Of a stretch of DNA of 64,000 bases, positions 60,925 through 64,000 are shown piece by piece. The position numbers were made by a program, and so were the translations under genes. The first letter of the stretch is position 1; every line of letters begins with the position of its first letter. Origin of the DNA: Fluviicola sp. GTDB lineage: Bacteria; Bacteroidota; Bacteroidia; Flavobacteriales_D; Crocinitomicaceae. Under the pieces are notes generated by a model. That model made no database searches and had not been told where the DNA came from. It worked only from the letters and a program-made list of their open reading frames with translations. Where the stretch lies: the NCBI RefSeq assembly GCF_029266855.1, contig NZ_JAQSWB010000007.1, positions 186,001-250,000 of the forward strand, written 5' to 3'.

Positions 60925-63900
60925 TTATTCTACTACTAATTTGATAATGCTCGTGTTTTCTTCACTTTGAAGGTGTAAGAAATAAACTCCCGGTGTCCAG
61001 TCGTTAACAGATATTTCTGTTTTCGCTGTAAAACTGTCGATCGTTTTCACTAAAGATCCTGTCGTATTAAACACGGAACCTGTTACTTGTGCCGAAGACG
61101 GCAATTCAACGATTACACGCTCACTAGCAGGATTCGGATATACATTCAATCCTTCGATGCTGTTTGTTGCAACATCAGCAGTGCTTGTTACCACAACTAC
61201 TGCAATAACCGTTTCAGTACCACACTCATTTGTTAAAGTAACGGATACTTGTTTCGGACCAGCTGTTGTATAAGTATGTGAAACTGTTCCCGGTGCATTT
61301 GCAATTGTTGTTCCGTCTCCGAAATCCCATGAATACTGGTTTGCATTTTGCGGATTCAGGATTGTAAATGTATAAGTCGGCATATTGTTCTGAACATAGA
61401 TCGTTGAAGCTGTTGGTGCTCCCATTACATCTACGTTGATAGAACCTACTCCTACACACCCGTTAGCTGCCGTAACATTTACCACGTACGGACCAGCCTG
61501 TGTTACCACTCTCGTTTGTGTTGTGATCTGTGAATTACTCCAAACATAAGATGCTCCTGCATTACCTGCATCCAGGGTCAATGATTCACCCTCACAGATT
61601 GTTGTATCGTTACCCAACAAAACCAATGGATTTGTATTCACGATCTCAACTGTTTCGATTTTCTTAGCACAAGCTACAGATCCGTTGCTGCTAACCCAAA
61701 CATCGTAAGTTCCGGGCTGTACGTCTGTAAATGTATTTGATGATCCCCAGGTTGACGGAGTTGTATTTTCAGCTACCAATGCATATTGTACGGTTGGAGC
61801 TGTAATTAGTACATCCTTGATTGCATGTCTCATTGCGTCACCTCCTGTAGCAGCGCCGAATACGTGTTTCCATCCTGTGGTATTCGCATTCAAATAAGCT
61901 GCCGGCATTTGGATATTTTCAAACACTGTCGTCCCGTCAACAGTTAAACTTGCTTTTCCAAGCGTGCTGATTGTAAGTACCACAGGAACATCTTGCTTCA
62001 ATTTCCACAAAGCGATATTTCCTACGTGAATTAATGTTCCGGTACCTGCAGGTGACAATGTACCTGTAACGTTGTAACCTAAATAGATTCCTGCGATGTT
62101 CGGGCTGTTGTCATTCGCATCAAAAGAAAGTCTGAGTTTAGAACCGGAACCGTTTTGATTTCCTGCCACTGCTACATCATTTCCAAAAGAATAAGAAAGA
62201 CCATCAGCACCACCTGTACCAAAATTATTGATTGGCTGATCAGCTGTCATCTTGAATGAAACGGTCATTGAGTTGTTTAATCCGGTATGGAAAGCCGGGT
62301 CATTAATTGTAAGCGATCCGTTGATCCCCGTTTGTGATGGAGTTAATACCGCTCTACCACCAGTCATTACAGCACTTCCGCCTAAAGTAGTCATACTTGT
62401 AAGATCCGTTGAGGCTCCAAAAGGATTTGTAAATAAAGTTTCAACAGTTGGTTGCCCGAAAACAGAACTCAAAGTAACAGTACCTCCCAAGTTGATACAA
62501 TCGTAATCAATCACTGCAACATCTGCACCGAATCCTACTACAACTGAAGTTAAGATAGAATCAACCGCATCAGTACAAGTATTGGATCTGAAATCAGTAT
62601 ATACTTTGTAAACACTGTCAGCTGCCGGAGTGAAATTGTATGTATTGGAAGAGCTCCAGTCTTGTAAAATAGCACCATTCGCACCGATAAACTTATATTC
62701 GTAAGCTCCGCCACCGTTAATAGCAGCAGGTGCCGCAGTTGAAGTAAGTGTTACCAGTGTTCCAGGAGTACAAAGAGTTGCTGGAGTGTAAACTGCAGAT
62801 TTTTGAATTTTAGTAAGAGGTGTAACCATTACAGTAACAGTATCTTTACATCCTGCCAAATCTGTACCAATCAAAGTATAGGTTGTTGGATTTGAGGGAC
62901 TTGCCGAAACAGTATCGTTGTTTGTAACGTTCAATCCAGTTGCAGGCGTCCAGGCATATGTGTTGGCACCGCTCGCAATAACTTGCACGGGGCTTCCTGC
63001 ACAATATGCAACAGCAGTTTGGTTGGTAGAAAGCGTTGGAGCTACATTGTAAGTAACTGTCGTCTCTTCAGAAATATCAGTCAAGCCTGAGTTATCACAC
63101 GTCACTTGTGCACGCACATTCATTGTCGCAGTTGGAATAGTTGAATAAACAGAAGTATCTGAATTCGCATATGGAACCCATCCTGAACCATCATGGTATT
63201 CCCACTCGTAACTGTAACCGCTCAAAAACGGCAATCCGCTTAGGGAAAGGTTTACTGGAGTTCCCGTGTTTGAACAAACAGATGCAAGAGATGTTATAGC
63301 AGTTGCATGAGCCGGTGTTCCTGTACACGGACCTGATGGCGCATGTACGAACTGAGCTTGGGGAACATAAGAGAATCGCGCATTATTTGTTCCTGCCGGA
63401 GCAGCGGGGTCAACGTCCGTACCGTCACGGCTGATGTACAAAGATCTATTTGCTCCGGTATCATACCGGCGCCAAGTCAAATTAACAAATCCGGGAGCAT
63501 TCTCATCCACAGCTACTACTACATTACTTACACCATCCCAAAGAAATGGAGTACTAAGTGTGATTTCTACCCAGGAATTCGCAGCCGGTGTAGGCAACGT
63601 TCCTGAAAAAACTTGTGTTAAACTTCCCACAGGAATCCAGGCACTGTTACTTGCAAAAGAAGCAGTTGCAGTATTCCCCATATAAACATTCCAATTGTTT
63701 GAAGATCCAAGAGATCCTGTTACATTGAAAAAGCGAACTTTTGTAATATAATTTGGCTGTCCAGCTACTGCAACATTGAAGTCAGTTGCCAGGTAAATTT
63801 GTTGTGAATACGAATAATCGTAATTACCATGTATTGGGACATTCGTCGATGTACTCGTTCCTGTAGCAAGACTCGTTGTTACAGTCTGCGCAAAAGAAAG

Positions 63901-63987
63901 CAAAGAACCCATCGACATCAATAATCCCATTGCGAGATTTTTTGAGATCTTTCGATTCCTGATTTTTAAAGTTGTAAGTTTCTTCAT
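60925..63987 (-). CDS. Large secreted T9SS adhesin with lectin-like and PKD domains
   Basis: A 1020-residue secreted protein with signal peptide (MGLLMSMGSLLSFAQ). The N-terminal 220 residues have a beta-sandwich like region (NNWNVYMGNTATASFASNSA). Two or three Ig-like segments follow near 230-480. A concanavalin-type lectin-like domain lies near 510-720 (GSLTINDPAFHTGLNNSM, GGADGLSYSFG). A PKD-like domain is near 870-940 (QYSWDFGDGTTI), and a type A T9SS tail closes it (NVYPNPASERVIVEL, GVYFLHLQSEEN). It is likely a surface adhesin. It is complete, starting 13 bp from the window edge, but an earlier start beyond the edge cannot be excluded. Confidence 0.85.
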   Translation of the reverse strand: MKKLTTLKIRNRKISKNLAMGLLMSMGSLLSFAQTVTTSLATGTSTSTNVPIHGNYDYSYSQQIYLATDFNVAVAGQPNYITKVRFFNVTGSLGSSNNWNVYMGNTATASFASNSAWIPVGSLTQVFSGTLPTPAANSWVEITLSTPFLWDGVSNVVVAVDENAPGFVNLTWRRYDTGANRSLYISRDGTDVDPAAPAGTNNARFSYVPQAQFVHAPSGPCTGTPAHATAITSLASVCSNTGTPVNLSLSGLPFLSGYSYEWEYHDGSGWVPYANSDTSVYSTIPTATMNVRAQVTCDNSGLTDISEETTVTYNVAPTLSTNQTAVAYCAGSPVQVIASGANTYAWTPATGLNVTNNDTVSASPSNPTTYTLIGTDLAGCKDTVTVMVTPLTKIQKSAVYTPATLCTPGTLVTLTSTAAPAAINGGGAYEYKFIGANGAILQDWSSSNTYNFTPAADSVYKVYTDFRSNTCTDAVDSILTSVVVGFGADVAVIDYDCINLGGTVTLSSVFGQPTVETLFTNPFGASTDLTSMTTLGGSAVMTGGRAVLTPSQTGINGSLTINDPAFHTGLNNSMTVSFKMTADQPINNFGTGGADGLSYSFGNDVAVAGNQNGSGSKLRLSFDANDNSPNIAGIYLGYNVTGTLSPAGTGTLIHVGNIALWKLKQDVPVVLTISTLGKASLTVDGTTVFENIQMPAAYLNANTTGWKHVFGAATGGDAMRHAIKDVLITAPTVQYALVAENTTPSTWGSSNTFTDVQPGTYDVWVSSNGSVACAKKIETVEIVNTNPLVLLGNDTTICEGESLTLDAGNAGASYVWSNSQITTQTRVVTQAGPYVVNVTAANGCVGVGSINVDVMGAPTASTIYVQNNMPTYTFTILNPQNANQYSWDFGDGTTIANAPGTVSHTYTTAGPKQVSVTLTNECGTETVIAVVVVTSTADVATNSIEGLNVYPNPASERVIVELPSSAQVTGSVFNTTGSLVKTIDSFTAKTEISVNDWTPGVYFLHLQSEENTSIIKLVVE

Positions 63988-64000
63988 AAGATTATGATAA

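Overview
The window looks like a contiguous piece of a Bacteroidota chromosome, most probably Flavobacteriales and close to Fluviicola/Crocinitomicaceae. The lineage call rests on AT-rich intergenic DNA, Bacteroidota-type promoters (TTG, about 19-20 bp, TAnnTTTG), little Shine-Dalgarno signal, many secreted proteins with type IX secretion (T9SS) C-terminal sorting domains, CHU_C/gliding-associated C-termini, SprB-like repeats, a TonB receptor paired with a DUF4249 lipoprotein, and families such as DUF2851 and DUF2279. The genus is an inference from protein style. No rRNA, CRISPR array, transposase or prophage gene was seen. Most genes are on the minus strand.

Region 1 (1-4.2 kb) is a translation block read leftward: tRNA-Thr, tRNA-Tyr, tRNA-Gly, tRNA-Thr, tuf, tRNA-Trp, secE and nusG (cut by the window edge), preceded by xerC, hpf and rpsU. 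Region 2 (4.2-12.4 kb) holds a metabolic run (acyl-CoA dehydrogenase, apt, a helix-hairpin-helix protein, an SDR reductase, a PspC-like protein), DUF2851, and methionine-salvage genes mtnA, mtnC and mtnD; mtnB lies apart at 17 kb behind pyrF and a fatty-acid hydroxylase. Region 3 (12.6-31.8 kb) mixes envelope genes (beta-barrel protein, OmpA lipoprotein, TonB receptor with DUF4249 lipoprotein, PorE-like OmpA protein, PASTA protein, T9SS cargo) with prfA, purM and an RluD-type pseudouridine synthase. Region 4 (32-41.9 kb) has ddl, ribF overlapping a secreted leucine-rich-repeat gene, and two giant modular CHU_C adhesins.

Region 5 (42-55.3 kb) is the Fe-S assembly locus in two halves: sufA-B-C-D at 42.1-46.0 kb and sufS-sufE-DUF59 at 51.9-53.9 kb, followed by fabF. 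Between them sit tlyA, a T9SS subtilase, and a three-gene unit of lipoprotein, ECF sigma factor and a protein joining a duplicated cytoplasmic motif, one membrane helix and a C-terminal beta-barrel-like domain. That unit is the best candidate for an uncharacterised system, a sigma/anti-sigma switch reaching towards the outer membrane, and it is bracketed by a 17-bp direct repeat. Region 6 (55.3-64 kb) has an alpha/beta hydrolase, DUF2279, a polytopic membrane protein fused to a YceI domain, a CpsB/YwqE-type PHP phosphatase with rfbB, and a large lectin-like/PKD T9SS adhesin.

Intergenic DNA carries several small palindromic repeat families (10.8-11.0, 20.3-20.4, 25.4, 24.05, 32.95-33.6 and 46.85 kb), some with changes that keep the stems paired. 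No mobility gene accompanies them here.
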